A stretch of DNA of 64,000 nt from Methylobacterium durans (GTDB lineage: Bacteria > Pseudomonadota > Alphaproteobacteria > Rhizobiales > Beijerinckiaceae): the NCBI RefSeq assembly GCF_003173715.1, contig NZ_CP029550.1, positions 806,001 through 870,000 of the forward strand, in the 5' to 3' direction. Below are positions 19,089 through 27,966 of the stretch, piece after piece. The position numbers and the translations under genes are program-made. Under the pieces are notes generated by a model. It was not told where the DNA came from, did no database searches, and worked only from the letters and a program-made list of their open reading frames with translations. Position 1 is the first letter of the stretch. The number at the start of each line of letters is the position of its first letter.

Positions 19089-20204
19089 CTACTGGCGCAG
19101 CATGAACAGCTTGCCCATGAGCGCAGCAAGCTCGCTCTGGCGCGACACGCCCGTCTTCTCAAACACGCGCTTGAGCACGGTCCGCGCCGTCGGCAATGCG
19201 ATGCCGAGGGTCTCCGCAGCGTCAGCCGGAGCCGCACCTGCGCCGACGAGGACTGCTAGCCGCGCCTCGCCCAACGTCAGCTTGAACGCGTCTCGCACCA
19301 CGGCCGGGTCGAAGGGCCGCTCACGGGCTGGATCCTGCACCAGAACGATGGCGCTCGCTGTCTGCAGCGCAGGGACGTCGATCGATGTAGGCAGCGGCAG
19401 GACCTGCACGATGAGGCCGCGCTCTCCGTTCGGCACGATCAGTGGCTCTTGCGCCTCGGGCCCTGGCACCGTGCCGCTCTCAACGGCGGCAAGACGGTCC
19501 TGAAAGACTTGGTTCGCGGCTCGGTCTGTGACGCGCAGACGTCCGCTTGATATCGCGAGCCCTGAGCCGAGCAGCCGATCCGCCATGCGGTTTGCAAGCA
19601 GCACGCGCTGGTCCGCCCCCAAAACCAAGACGCCGCAGTCGATTCGGTCGAGCGCTGCTGCCAGCCCGACGCGCTCAGCCTCGGCATCCATCAGACGGAT
19701 CGAGAGGCTGAGCGAGCGTTCGACGTGGCGGCTGAGCGCCAGAAGCTGATTCTGCAACGCGTCGGAGTAGCCGGGCTTCTCTCGGGCCCGCAGCAGCGTG
19801 AGGATGACGTGGACAGCCGGAGAGGGCGACACCGGCACCGTCATGCCCCAGCAGATGCCGTGTGGCAGCAGAAACTGCTGGTAGATCGGCAGGCGCGCCA
19901 CCTCCTCGTCGGTGAAGATGGTGTGGTCTGCCCAGACATCGCGGGATCCACTGGCGATGGCTTGGAAGACGCGGTCGGCGCGCACGTCGAGATGCTGCCA
20001 GTGCTCGTCATACTCTTTGGCCATCATCACGAGAGTGGGCGAGACAATTACGCCGAAACGCCCATTGTCATGCCGATAGAGCAGAAGGGCGCCGCGCGCA
20101 TCGAGCAACTCAGCGATTGTCTGGAGTGTGTTCGGCCAGAGGTTCGGGGCCGCGGCAGCGGCGTAGATAGTGTCGATCGCATCGTTCCAAGCGGAGAAGT
20201 TCAT
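19089..20204 (-). CDS. LuxR-type helix-turn-helix transcriptional regulator
   Basis: About 371 residues from the ATG at 20204 (MNFSAWNDAIDTIYAAA). A long N-terminal sensory region, including a PAS-like middle (LAAALDRIDCGVLVLGADQR, then LLANRMADRLLGSG), precedes a C-terminal LuxR-type helix-turn-helix (LTLGEARLAVLVGAGAAPAD, then LGIALPTARTVLKRVFEKTG). It lacks the usual acyl-homoserine-lactone-binding domain, so the signal is unknown. The alternative start at 20249 adds 15 residues. It is divergent from the tandem cysteine-peptide genes with only ~140 bases between them, so it may control them. Confidence 0.75.
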   Translation of the reverse strand: MNFSAWNDAIDTIYAAAAAPNLWPNTLQTIAELLDARGALLLYRHDNGRFGVIVSPTLVMMAKEYDEHWQHLDVRADRVFQAIASGSRDVWADHTIFTDEEVARLPIYQQFLLPHGICWGMTVPVSPSPAVHVILTLLRAREKPGYSDALQNQLLALSRHVERSLSLSIRLMDAEAERVGLAAALDRIDCGVLVLGADQRVLLANRMADRLLGSGLAISSGRLRVTDRAANQVFQDRLAAVESGTVPGPEAQEPLIVPNGERGLIVQVLPLPTSIDVPALQTASAIVLVQDPARERPFDPAVVRDAFKLTLGEARLAVLVGAGAAPADAAETLGIALPTARTVLKRVFEKTGVSRQSELAALMGKLFMLRQ

Positions 20205-20282
20205 CGTGCAGTCATACCCGGGCGCCGCCGGGCCACGATAACTGCGCATACCTCAAATGGGATATGGCATCAAAGCCGCACA

Positions 20283-20314
20283 CTGATAACTTCGCGGCGA
20301 CGGGCGAGTATCAG
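20283..20314. promoter_or_regulatory. dyad between the LuxR regulator and the peptide array
   Basis: CTGATA at 20283-20288 and TATCAG at 20309-20314 form an interrupted dyad in the divergent promoter region. The arms are short, so this is only a candidate operator. Confidence 0.25.
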
Positions 20315-20341
20315 CGCTCGGCCTGAACCTCGGGAACCTCG

Positions 20342-20452
20342 ATGCGCTTCCTCTCCCGCGTTCTTCTCGCCGCCCTGCTTCTCGGGGCCAGTGTCACTGC
20401 CACCCTGACCCTCTCGCACACGCCGGCGCATGCCGAGTGCTTGAACTGCTGA
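20342..20452 (+). CDS. secreted cysteine-pair micropeptide 1
   Basis: A 36-residue open frame. MRFLSRVLLAALLLGASVTA forms the charged and hydrophobic parts of a Sec signal, followed by TLSHTPAHA, a good AXA cleavage site. Cleavage would release only ECLNC: five residues with a CXXC pair. First of four tandem look-alikes. It has the weakest ribosome site of the four (CGGGAA). The position of both Cys at the extreme C-terminus is shared by all four. Lipoprotein processing is unlikely because Glu precedes the first Cys. Function unknown. Confidence 0.7.
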   Translation: MRFLSRVLLAALLLGASVTATLTLSHTPAHAECLNC

Positions 20453-20464
20453 GGAGAGGACCCT

Positions 20465-20578
20465 ATGACCCGCTTCCTCGCCGCCCTCGTGCTCACCCTG
20501 GCTGTGCTCGGCACGAGTGTCGCCGTTCTCACGCTTGCTCCCACGCTGGCCCACGCCGAATGTGGCGGCTGCAACTGA
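20465..20578 (+). CDS. secreted cysteine-pair micropeptide 2
   Basis: A 37-residue open frame 12 bases after the first, with ribosome site AGGAGAGG. Signal peptide MTRFLAALVLTLAVLGTSVA continues to TLAHA; the predicted mature end is ECGGCN, again CXXC. The signal part is similar to peptide 1 and peptide 3, showing duplication. Same strand and operon-like spacing. Function unknown: metal or thiol chemistry, signalling, or a regulatory leader are all open. Confidence 0.75.
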   Translation: MTRFLAALVLTLAVLGTSVAVLTLAPTLAHAECGGCN

Positions 20579-20589
20579 GGGGACGTCTA

Positions 20590-20706
20590 ATGACCCGTCT
20601 GCTTGTAGCGGCCCTGCTCGCCCTGTCGGTGCTCGGTCTCGGCGCCGCCGCCCTCACCCTGTCGCACACGCCTGTTCAGGCGGGCTGCGACGGCGGCTGC
20701 AGCTGA
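20590..20706 (+). CDS. secreted cysteine-pair micropeptide 3
   Basis: A 38-residue open frame 11 bases after peptide 2, with GAGGGGA as ribosome site. MTRLLVAALLALSVLGLGAA then TLSHTPVQA; predicted mature end GCDGGCS, so the Cys spacing changes to CX3C. The TLSHTP block is identical to that of peptide 1, strong evidence of common descent. Position -3 is Gln, so it is not a good lipobox. Confidence 0.75.
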   Translation: MTRLLVAALLALSVLGLGAAALTLSHTPVQAGCDGGCS

Positions 20707-20726
20707 CCTGGAGAGGATACCGCCCG

Positions 20727-20840
20727 ATGATCCGCGTCCTGATCGTGTCCCTGTTCACGCTGGCCCTGCTCGGTGCAGGCATGGCGGTTGTCACCGTTCC
20801 CTCGCCCGCTCAGGCGTCATGCGAAAGCGGCTGCAGCTGA
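20727..20840 (+). CDS. secreted cysteine-pair micropeptide 4
   Basis: A 37-residue open frame 20 bases after peptide 3, with GGAGAGG as ribosome site. MIRVLIVSLFTLALLGAGMA is the signal, with PSPAQA before the predicted cleavage; the mature end is SCESGCS, CX3C like peptide 3. It is the most diverged member in the hydrophobic core yet keeps the layout, which argues for selection on the signal and Cys pair. Last gene of the array; a weak GC-rich hairpin follows. Confidence 0.75.
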   Translation: MIRVLIVSLFTLALLGAGMAVVTVPSPAQASCESGCS

Positions 20841-20922
20841 GCGCACGGCAGTCGAGCCGGCCTCCACTCCGATGCCCTGCCCTCAGAGCTGAAGGCGGGG
20901 GGCGTATGCGGTCCTATGGAGC

Positions 20923-21135
20923 TCACCGCTCCTCGCGTGCCCACGCCCGACACTGCATCAGGTGATCGGTGCAAGTCTCAAAGCAGCGCTCCTGCATCTC
21001 CCGGATGGGCCAGCGCGGGCACTCCCGATGGCACGCGACGCGACTATCCAGGCAGCGGTAGAGCTCAATCAGATCGGAAGCTCGGGCTGGCGTCACGAGG
21101 AACCCGAGGGCGAGGCCGAGGTGATGCGCTCTCAT
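20923..21135 (-). CDS. small secreted protein with twin CX3C motifs
   Basis: From the ATG at 21135 a 70-residue product with a signal peptide (MRAHHLGLALGFLVTPARAS). The mature part has six Cys: one alone (YRCLDS), CHREC, CFETC and MQC. The central C-X3-C-X10-C-X3-C pattern is that of a helical hairpin held by two disulfides, like CHCH-type proteins. The upstream longer frame is a shadow of the neighbouring gene. It lies 20 bases downstream of a second secreted-protein gene, forming a two-gene unit convergent with the micropeptide array. Function unknown. Confidence 0.6.
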   Translation of the reverse strand: MRAHHLGLALGFLVTPARASDLIELYRCLDSRVACHRECPRWPIREMQERCFETCTDHLMQCRAWAREER

Positions 21136-21155
21136 CCGGATCTCGTCAGCCGTGT

Positions 21156-21791
21156 CTATCGCAGGGCCACCTGGAAGGTATCCTCCTCGACCAGGTCGCA
21201 CTCGTCCAACTCGTTCCGGGTCAGCCGGTAGTGCTCCTCGACGCTCGGGCGAACGCCATGGATCAGTGTCCGCAGCGCGAGAGCCCATTTCTCCATGCCG
21301 GATGGCTCGGACGGCAGGGTCCAGCGCAGCGGACCATCCAGCACGGCGGCGGCCCAGAGGTAGTTCCGCTCCAGATCCCGCGCTCCTGATGCCGCCTCGG
21401 GCAGATAGGCCTCGGTCAGGCGCGCCGTCTCGGCCGCGAGGTGCAGAAGCTCAGAGAGCGTGCGAAGGTCGCGCACCAAGGCGAGGCGGTTCTCTGTTGA
21501 CCCACTGTCGCGAAAATCCTCGGCCGAGCGCATCAGGGGCTCGCACTGCAGCCGGTCGAGGGCGTGGAACACCTCCGTCAAGAAGCGGATGTTCTGCTTC
21601 CACGCGGCCTTCGCCTCCAGATAGGTTTCGAAGCAGCCGTAGGAGACGAACGGCTTGTCGTTGACCTCCTGGCCTCGCAACAGGCAGTTGTGCTTGGCCA
21701 CGGGCTGGCCAACGAGCACCTGCGGGTTCTGGAAGGTGGCCGTGCCAAGGAGGGCTAGACCGACACATGTGAGCCCGGCCTTCATCAGCAT
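21156..21791 (-). CDS. secreted hypothetical protein
   Basis: A 211-residue helical protein with a signal peptide (MLMKAGLTCVGLALLGTATF). It has Cys residues in KHNCLLRG, SYGCFETYLEAKAAW, LQCEPLM and LDECDL, so two disulfides are possible. It shares the theme of exported Cys-containing proteins with its partner downstream and with the facing micropeptides. I do not recognise the family. Confidence 0.6.
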   Translation of the reverse strand: MLMKAGLTCVGLALLGTATFQNPQVLVGQPVAKHNCLLRGQEVNDKPFVSYGCFETYLEAKAAWKQNIRFLTEVFHALDRLQCEPLMRSAEDFRDSGSTENRLALVRDLRTLSELLHLAAETARLTEAYLPEAASGARDLERNYLWAAAVLDGPLRWTLPSEPSGMEKWALALRTLIHGVRPSVEEHYRLTRNELDECDLVEEDTFQVALR

Positions 21792-21911
21792 GACAATCGC
21801 CTCCGTCGCTGCCTAAGCGTAGCAGTAAGCGAGTTGAGATCTCGTTGAGCGGCTCAGCCGCACTCCTGCCAGATATTCACCACTCCAGAAACTTGGATCG
21901 CTCCCTGCCTG

Positions 21912-22565
21912 ATGCAGCACTTCATGCGGCGCGCAACATACGAGGACGCGCGAGCGGTCTCTGAATTGCGGCAGGCGGCCTATAAAATCTCGCCGGACTT
22001 CACGCTCTGCAACACCGACCTGCTCGATAAGCTCGCGTGGAGCAGGGAGGACGAGAGAGGCGATGTCCTGGGCTTCTGGAGCGACGGCGTGCTCGTGGCC
22101 ACCATGCGCTGCGACGTCATCACGGATCAGGCGGATGCCCAGGTGCACTTCGATGGCATGGCTCTGCCTATGCAACATGCCGTCTGGCCTTCGCCGATCT
22201 TGTCTCGCGGAGCCACAGTGCGGTCGCGCGCCGGTAGCGGGCTCAACTCACTGCTGCGGCTGCGCTTCATCGAGGCTTCGATCAAGAGCGGCTACGAACG
22301 CCTATACGGATACGTGGTCATGGGCGGCGCGCGGACGCGCCTCATGCAGGACCTTGGCTATGAGTTCTTACCCAGAGAGGATGCGGATCCGGACTGGGCG
22401 TCCTCTTCGCGTTGGGCCATGGCTTGGATTGATCTCAAGGCACGAGGTGACGCGGCTGTTGCACACCTCAAGGCAGTTTGCTCGATCGAAGAAGCGCAGC
22501 ATCCTTGGGTGGGGCCTGAGTTCACAAGATTGGCCGGTAGCAGCCAAACCAGCATGTCGCCGTGA
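21912..22565 (+). CDS. FeeM/LuxI-like N-acyltransferase (GNAT fold)
   Basis: A 217-residue protein with GNAT-like features. An N-terminal segment RRATYEDARAVSELRQAAY, a strand-loop GDVLGFWSDGVLVATMRCDV that aligns with the autoinducer-synthase/FeeM core, and a later GYERLYGYVVMGGARTRLMQ helix-strand unit. FeeM enzymes make N-acyl amino acids from acyl-ACP and are related to LuxI homoserine-lactone synthases. The product here is unknown. It sits 1.7 kb from a LuxR-type regulator, which lacks the usual acyl-homoserine-lactone domain. Confidence 0.55.
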   Translation: MQHFMRRATYEDARAVSELRQAAYKISPDFTLCNTDLLDKLAWSREDERGDVLGFWSDGVLVATMRCDVITDQADAQVHFDGMALPMQHAVWPSPILSRGATVRSRAGSGLNSLLRLRFIEASIKSGYERLYGYVVMGGARTRLMQDLGYEFLPREDADPDWASSSRWAMAWIDLKARGDAAVAHLKAVCSIEEAQHPWVGPEFTRLAGSSQTSMSP

Positions 22566-22932
22566 GGAACCAGGTAGGGGTTCGATCCTTGAGGCCCCGC
22601 ATCTGCAGCAGCGAACAGATCGTCCACAAGGGCATACCCTAAAGGATAGGACAGGAGTCCGGCGGGCAAAGAAAGGCCCGCCACGGAAGGGGAACCGGGC
22701 AGGCTGAGGCAGTTGGATGAAACGCCCGGCTGGCTGTGGACCATCCGAACGCCAACTTGCTAGCACGCCTAGATCCGACGCCGCCATTATTCTTCTGTGG
22801 GGGTACGGATTAAACCTCGCCGCTGTTCGTCCGGGCGGCGATACCATCGGACGTGCAAGCGATCTGGATCGCGAGTAGGGTGCCGGCAGCAGGGTGTTGG
22901 CTGGCAATCCTGGAGCATCAGGGAGCCTGCAG
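22566..22932. other. intergenic stretch with a hairpin
   Basis: No gene seen. GGCGGGC (22661-22667), an eight-base loop and GCCCGCC (22676-22682) form a stem that could end the acyltransferase transcript, although no T-run follows. Confidence 0.4.
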
Positions 22933-23229
22933 ATGTCCACGCGCGCCGAGATCGACGCCTACCTCGCCGAAGGCGCAGACCTGCTCCGCCAAGCAGAGGA
23001 ATGCACGAGCCGCTTGCACAAGGCCGGCGCCTCTGAGGGGCACCGGCTGATGGCGGCCACGACCCTAATGGCGATGGAGCGCATCCAATTTCGGATGACG
23101 GCCTATCGCGACCGCTTGGCTGCTGAAATGGATTCGCCGCCCGAGACCGCCCCCGCTCCTGTTCCAGAGAAGCGACGCTGGTGGCCGATCCTGAGCCGCA
23201 GACGCGGCTTCAGACCCGCCTATCCCTGA
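22933..23229 (+). CDS. hypothetical protein
   Basis: A 98-residue soluble protein from the ATG at 22933. Helical first two thirds (AEIDAYLAEGADLLRQAEEC, then LMAATTLMAMERIQFRMTAY) are followed by a Pro-rich linker and a basic WWPILSRRRGFR tail, which might touch membrane or nucleic acid. No family recognised. Followed by two terminator-like hairpins. Confidence 0.5.
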   Translation: MSTRAEIDAYLAEGADLLRQAEECTSRLHKAGASEGHRLMAATTLMAMERIQFRMTAYRDRLAAEMDSPPETAPAPVPEKRRWWPILSRRRGFRPAYP

Positions 23230-23261
23230 ACGAGCCAGCCGGCCCTTCATGTGAGCGCAAA

Positions 23262-23286
23262 GAAAAGCCCCAGCCTTAACCGGGGC
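23262..23286 (-). terminator. terminator-like hairpin on the minus strand
   Basis: Minus-strand reading: GCCCCGG, TTAA, GGCTGGGGC with a wobble, then TTTTCTTT. It shares the GCGCAAAGAAAA context with the terminator at 18581-18605. It may end the DUF2336 transcript. Confidence 0.5.
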
Positions 23287-23488
23287 AGGTGGCTCGTTCG
23301 GTACCCGGCCTCGAAGTGGGGATGGGGAGTAGTCCGGGCACGGATTCAAAGCGCCGAACCATCCGGCGTTCCCCAGCGGCTGGACGAGCACGACCGGCCG
23401 CCGATTTCGGTGCGCTCGCGACCGTGGACAGACTCGGCTCGGAGGCGCACGCTAGCGGCATACACGCGGCCGCTCTCCTGACAATGCC

Positions 23489-23634
23489 CGCGAGTATAGA
23501 ACCGTCCGCGCGCGCCCCGCTGCGGGCGGTTTTTTCTGGCTCACTACTGGCTCGGCCTGCGCAGCGCAATTTTCGACTTCCGGAGACTATCCGGAGGGGC
23601 GGATTTGCGTCCCATAAAGCGACCTTATGCGAAC
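23489..23634 (+). repeat. repeat block, copy 1, with Xer-like core
   Basis: About 145 bases resembling 38996-39139: CGCGAGTATAGAA, a GC hairpin with T-run, ACTACTGGC, CTTCCGGAGACTATCCGGAG and finally CCCATAAAGCGACCTTATGCGAA. The end has two facing half-sites (CATAA and TTATG) around seven bases, reminiscent of XerC/XerD dif-type sites. Function unknown. Confidence 0.5.
23502..23535 (+). terminator. rho-independent terminator inside repeat copy 1
   Basis: CCGTCCGC pairs with GCGGGCGG (one mismatch) across a 12-base loop and is followed by TTTTTT. It would end transcripts from the 98-residue protein gene. Confidence 0.7.
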
Positions 23635-23697
23635 CGAGCGGCTCCCTAACGTCCAATCCGCGGTGGCAGGCGGGCAGGGTCTGGCCGCCCCAAGCTC

Positions 23698-24834
23698 TCA
23701 ACCCGCCTCAGATCGCCCGCCTTCCAGGATCGTGAAGCCGGTGCGCAGCCGGACGGCCTGCAGAGCACGCTGCGCCGCTTGGCTCGATAGACCGACATAC
23801 GCCTCTCTCTGGCCTACTACGTTCAGGGCCGGCCGGTTGCCCTCGCGATCCGTCCTACTCCCAACCTCGCGCAGGATCCGCTCGGCCATCGCCCAGCTCA
23901 GGTCGGCACTGCGCATCACCAGCAGGGCAAAGTTCTTGACTGAGCTCAGCCCCCTGAGCGCCTGAACGAGGCTGTCCGGCTCCTGCTCCGCGAGGCGGGC
24001 AACCATGACGATGGACTCGGCCAGCTCTCCTCTCGCGAGAGATCGGGACACCTCGGCGCATGTGAGCGGGCGCGATTGAGCGATCGCATCGACCCGGATG
24101 CCGGCAGCGCGAAGCTTCTCGGTCGAGAGCGGGTCCGTACTCCCCTGAGCGGCCGAGCTCGGGACGGCATCCGAGGTCGCTGCATCGAGGCTCACGCCCG
24201 AGTGCTCGCCGCAAAACGAGGAGCGCCGGGCTACCGCCATCTCCTTGAACTGGGCTCGCAATTCCCCTTTGGCCGCGGCTGGCATATCGCTGCGCTTGGT
24301 CAGCGCGACCGTGATATGGCCATCTCCGCGTGAGAGCACGGTAAGCCGGGCCAGGCCCCGCGCGGACAGGTGAGCCGTCCTGTTCGCCGCCAGTTGGCGC
24401 AGCACGGGCCAGGAGCCGCGGATGCCTACCACGTCGGTCACAGGCTCGCTGACCTCGCGCCGCTCCGCGAGCGCACCGAGGTGGCCTTGGCCGCGGGTCT
24501 GCGCGATCGCGACCAGATCCTCATCGCGTAGAAGAACGGAGTGGCGCAGCACCGGAGCGGCAACCTCAGGATCGAGGTCATAGGCGAGGTCGGTGACGGT
24601 GCGCACGGGGCCAGCTTCGACGGGGGCCAAGCGGCGCGACAGCTGCACACGGTGCTCGGTGCGCTCCGCTCGAGCCAGGCGCAGGAGGGCTTCGTCATAG
24701 ACCCGAGCCGCTGTCGGGCTCATTGGCCCTCTGAAGCTGTCCGCGAGCCTCAAGGCGGCTGAGGCGTGCGCGGTCACAGCGAGCTCAGCAAGGAAGGTCT
24801 TCAGACCCGCGATCTCGTCGGCGGCAGATGCCAT
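23698..24834 (-). CDS. DUF2336 domain protein
   Basis: About 378 residues from the ATG at 24834 (MASAADEIAGLKTFLAEL). The HEAT-like helical region with LRLADSFRGPMSPTAARVYD and VAAPVLRHSVLLRDEDLVAI marks a DUF2336 protein, a family common in Methylobacterium and its relatives; no biochemical role is established. A C-terminal helical part follows. The start at 24873 would add 13 residues through a run of Gly/Arg. Divergent from the DUF6894 gene across an AT-rich promoter region (24900-25060). Confidence 0.7.
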   Translation of the reverse strand: MASAADEIAGLKTFLAELAVTAHASAALRLADSFRGPMSPTAARVYDEALLRLARAERTEHRVQLSRRLAPVEAGPVRTVTDLAYDLDPEVAAPVLRHSVLLRDEDLVAIAQTRGQGHLGALAERREVSEPVTDVVGIRGSWPVLRQLAANRTAHLSARGLARLTVLSRGDGHITVALTKRSDMPAAAKGELRAQFKEMAVARRSSFCGEHSGVSLDAATSDAVPSSAAQGSTDPLSTEKLRAAGIRVDAIAQSRPLTCAEVSRSLARGELAESIVMVARLAEQEPDSLVQALRGLSSVKNFALLVMRSADLSWAMAERILREVGSRTDREGNRPALNVVGQREAYVGLSSQAAQRALQAVRLRTGFTILEGGRSEAG

Positions 24835-25137
24835 AGCGGCGCCCCTCTCCCCTCCGCGAGGGGTAACAGCCATCCACCCCCACGTTCGTTCCCGCTTCGC
24901 CTCTGCGAGTTATAAACCGAGCACGCGCCAGCAATGCTTGAGTAAATTATAGCAAATTTATCCGTTAACCATTCGCGCAACCTCGGATCGCAAACGTACA
25001 AATCTTAACAAATGCTTGTTATAATCTTACAGCCGGTGCGATAATAGCTTCGGCGACCACGAAGCAACGTGGCTCATCATGGGCTCGAGGGGAGGGTGAG
25101 GGTTGCGTTTCTCTCACCCGTCGGGGTGAGAGGCACC
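24835..25137. other. AT-rich divergent promoter region
   Basis: About 300 bases between divergent genes, with an unusually AT-rich centre (TAAATTATAGCAAATTTATC, TCTTAACAAATGC). No gene is seen. Promoters for both neighbours should lie here. Confidence 0.4.
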
Positions 25138-25374
25138 GTGGCACGCTACTACATCGACGTGGACGGCCTGGGCCGGCACAGCCTCGACTGCGGCGGGCAG
25201 GAGCTCCTCAGCCTTCGCGCCGTGCGCAAAGAGGCCATCGGGGTCCTGCTTGAGATCTCCCGCGATGCGCTCGGCGACTGCGACCAGGGGGATTTGGCGG
25301 CCAGCGTGAGGGACGCGAGCGGGATGGTCGTCTTCCGCGCGAGGTTATCACTCGCGACGGAATGGCCGGACTAG
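25138..25374 (+). CDS. DUF6894 family small protein
   Basis: A 78-residue protein starting at the GTG at 25138. ARYYIDVDGLGRHSLDCGGQ followed by RKEAIGVLLEISRDAL and SVRDASGMVVFRARLSL is the pattern of DUF6894, small beta-alpha proteins found in many copies in Methylobacterium. Function unknown. The longer frame from 25069 adds a leader with no matching motif. It overlaps the next gene by 13 bases, so both are co-translated. Confidence 0.65.
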   Translation: MARYYIDVDGLGRHSLDCGGQELLSLRAVRKEAIGVLLEISRDALGDCDQGDLAASVRDASGMVVFRARLSLATEWPD

Positions 25375-25622
25375 GTCGGATGTTTCTCCTGATGTTCGCC
25401 GCGATCCTGGGCGGTGTGGCGACCATCATCCTGCTCTGGCCCATGGGTGAATGGACCGCGCTCCTGTGGGCGCCGCTCGGCGGCAGCATCTCGGCCATCG
25501 GAGCGGCCACCTACTTGCTCGCCCAGCCGGTGGAGAGCGAACAGGACGCCGAGATCGCGCCGGAGAGCGATCGGAAGCCGGCTCCCTCAACGGCTGAGAC
25601 GCCTCGGACAGGCGCGGAATGA
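25362..25622 (+). CDS. small two-helix membrane protein
   Basis: An 86-residue protein with two predicted membrane helices (MFLLMFAAILGGVATIILLW and LLWAPLGGSISAIGAATYLL) and a charged, Pro/Glu-rich cytoplasmic tail. No family recognised. Overlaps the end of the DUF6894 gene and lies 39 bases before the Crp-type regulator gene, so these three may be one transcript. Confidence 0.6.
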   Translation: MAGLGRMFLLMFAAILGGVATIILLWPMGEWTALLWAPLGGSISAIGAATYLLAQPVESEQDAEIAPESDRKPAPSTAETPRTGAE

Positions 25623-25661
25623 AGGACGACGCGCTCACGCCGCGTCGAGAGAGGGCGCGCC

Positions 25662-26393
25662 TTGGCTAGCGCCTTCATCCGCCGGCTCAAACAGGCGGGC
25701 CCGCTCTCGGATCTGGAGCAGGACGTGCTGCTGTCGCTCGTGGTCAATCCGCAGGACGTGGCGGCCCGGCAGGACATCATCGGCCAGCATGCTGCGCCCG
25801 TCTTTCTTTTGATGAGCGGCCTTGCCTGCCGTTACGCAACACTGCCGGACGGCACACGGCGGATTGCCGCTTTCATCATCCCCGGAGATCTCGTCGGATC
25901 GTCGGCAGGCTTCACCTCCGGACTTCCCTGGCACGTCGGCACCCTGACCCGATGCAGCGTTGCCGAACTGTCCCGACCCGATCTGTGCACGCTGACCAGA
26001 ACCTATCCTGGTATCAGGTGCGCCCTTCGGTGGCTGATGCAGGACGAGCTCAACCGCGTCCGTGCCTGGCTCTTGAACGACAGCCAGCCGTCCCTGCAAC
26101 GCGTGGCGCACCTTCTGTGTGAGCTGCAGGCCCGCCTTGAAGCTGTCGGGCTCACCGGACAAGGCGAGTTGAGCCTGTCGCAGGCGGATCTGGCCGACGC
26201 CGCGGCGATCTCGCATGTGCACGTCAGCCGCGTCCTGCAGACGCTCTTCAGCGAACGGCTCGTGTCCCTGGGCCACCAGAAGCTGACCCTCACGGACGTG
26301 CCGAGGCTGCGGGCTCTGGCAGGGTTCGATCCTGGCTATCTCGCCGCTGGGGTGGCTGAGCTCGCGGCGGACGATCTGCTCGGTGGTGGCTGA
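25662..26393 (+). CDS. Crp/Fnr family transcriptional regulator
   Basis: A 243-residue regulator starting at TTG. An N-terminal cyclic-nucleotide-binding-type beta barrel (FLLMSGLACRYATLPDGTRR, IIPGDLVGSSAGF) is followed by the dimer helix and a winged helix-turn-helix (LSLSQADLADAAAISHVHVS, RVLQTLFSERLVSLGHQKLT). There are no Cys ligands for an iron-sulfur cluster, so it is not an Fnr oxygen sensor. It fits the Crp-like regulators typical of Methylobacterium/Bradyrhizobium. Target genes unknown. Confidence 0.85.
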   Translation: MASAFIRRLKQAGPLSDLEQDVLLSLVVNPQDVAARQDIIGQHAAPVFLLMSGLACRYATLPDGTRRIAAFIIPGDLVGSSAGFTSGLPWHVGTLTRCSVAELSRPDLCTLTRTYPGIRCALRWLMQDELNRVRAWLLNDSQPSLQRVAHLLCELQARLEAVGLTGQGELSLSQADLADAAAISHVHVSRVLQTLFSERLVSLGHQKLTLTDVPRLRALAGFDPGYLAAGVAELAADDLLGGG

Positions 26394-26613
26394 GGCTGCC
26401 CAGAGCACCGGTCGGGAGACATGCCGTCCGCCCTGAGCCTTGCACGAGGTGCTCGGTCCCGGCTGGGTGAGGCGGGTCGCTCCGCTCGGAAGGGCCTTAC
26501 GGGTCTGCCCCGTCCTCAAGGATGTTCCAAGGCAGAACTCCGCGCTTGCCGATCACTGCTGAACGTTGTGCGAGTGAACCGCTCCGAGCTTTCCGGAGGC
26601 TGTTTGGTTTGGG

Positions 26614-27516
<903 letters not shown>

Positions 27517-27520
<4 letters not shown>

Positions 27521-27843
27521 GACCGGGACCGGCGGTCGAGCTCCGCCTGAGCAAAATACGCCGACGCCTTCCTCAGGATCTCGTTGGCCTGCCGGAGCTC
27601 GCGGTTCTCCCGCTCCAGCGCCTTGATCCGTTCGCGCTCATCGGTCGTCGGCCCGGCTCGTACGCCGCCGTCGCGTTCGGCCTGTCTGACCCAGTTCCGC
27701 AGCGTCTCACCCGAGCAGCCGATCTTGGCCGCGATCGATTGGATCGCCGCCCACTGTGAACCGTGCTCGCTCTCATGCTCCCGAACCAGCCGGACTGCCC
27801 GCTCGCGAACCTCAGGGGAGAAGGGTGGAATATGCTTCGTCAT
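27517..27843 (-). CDS. IS3-family transposase OrfA
   Basis: A 108-residue DNA-binding subunit with a helix-turn-helix ([20 protein letters not shown], then [18 protein letters not shown]). A leucine-zipper-like coiled coil follows ([20 protein letters not shown]). It binds the element ends and in intact elements is joined to OrfB by frameshifting. The stop overlaps the OrfB start codon. Confidence 0.85.
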
Positions 27844-27966
27844 GGCTCCAGTCTCTCAAGAGTTGGAGCCTCCGAAAATCCCGGGGTGGTTCAGAGCCTC
27901 ATCTTCGGCTGGGCGTGAGGATCAAGGACGATCGTCCAGCAATCGGATCTGACCTGCGCTATCTGC

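Noticed and set aside
20450..20460. Lipoprotein processing of the cysteine-pair peptides
   Set aside because: Peptides 1 and 2 have Glu before the first Cys and peptides 3 and 4 have Gln at -3, so no lipobox is present.
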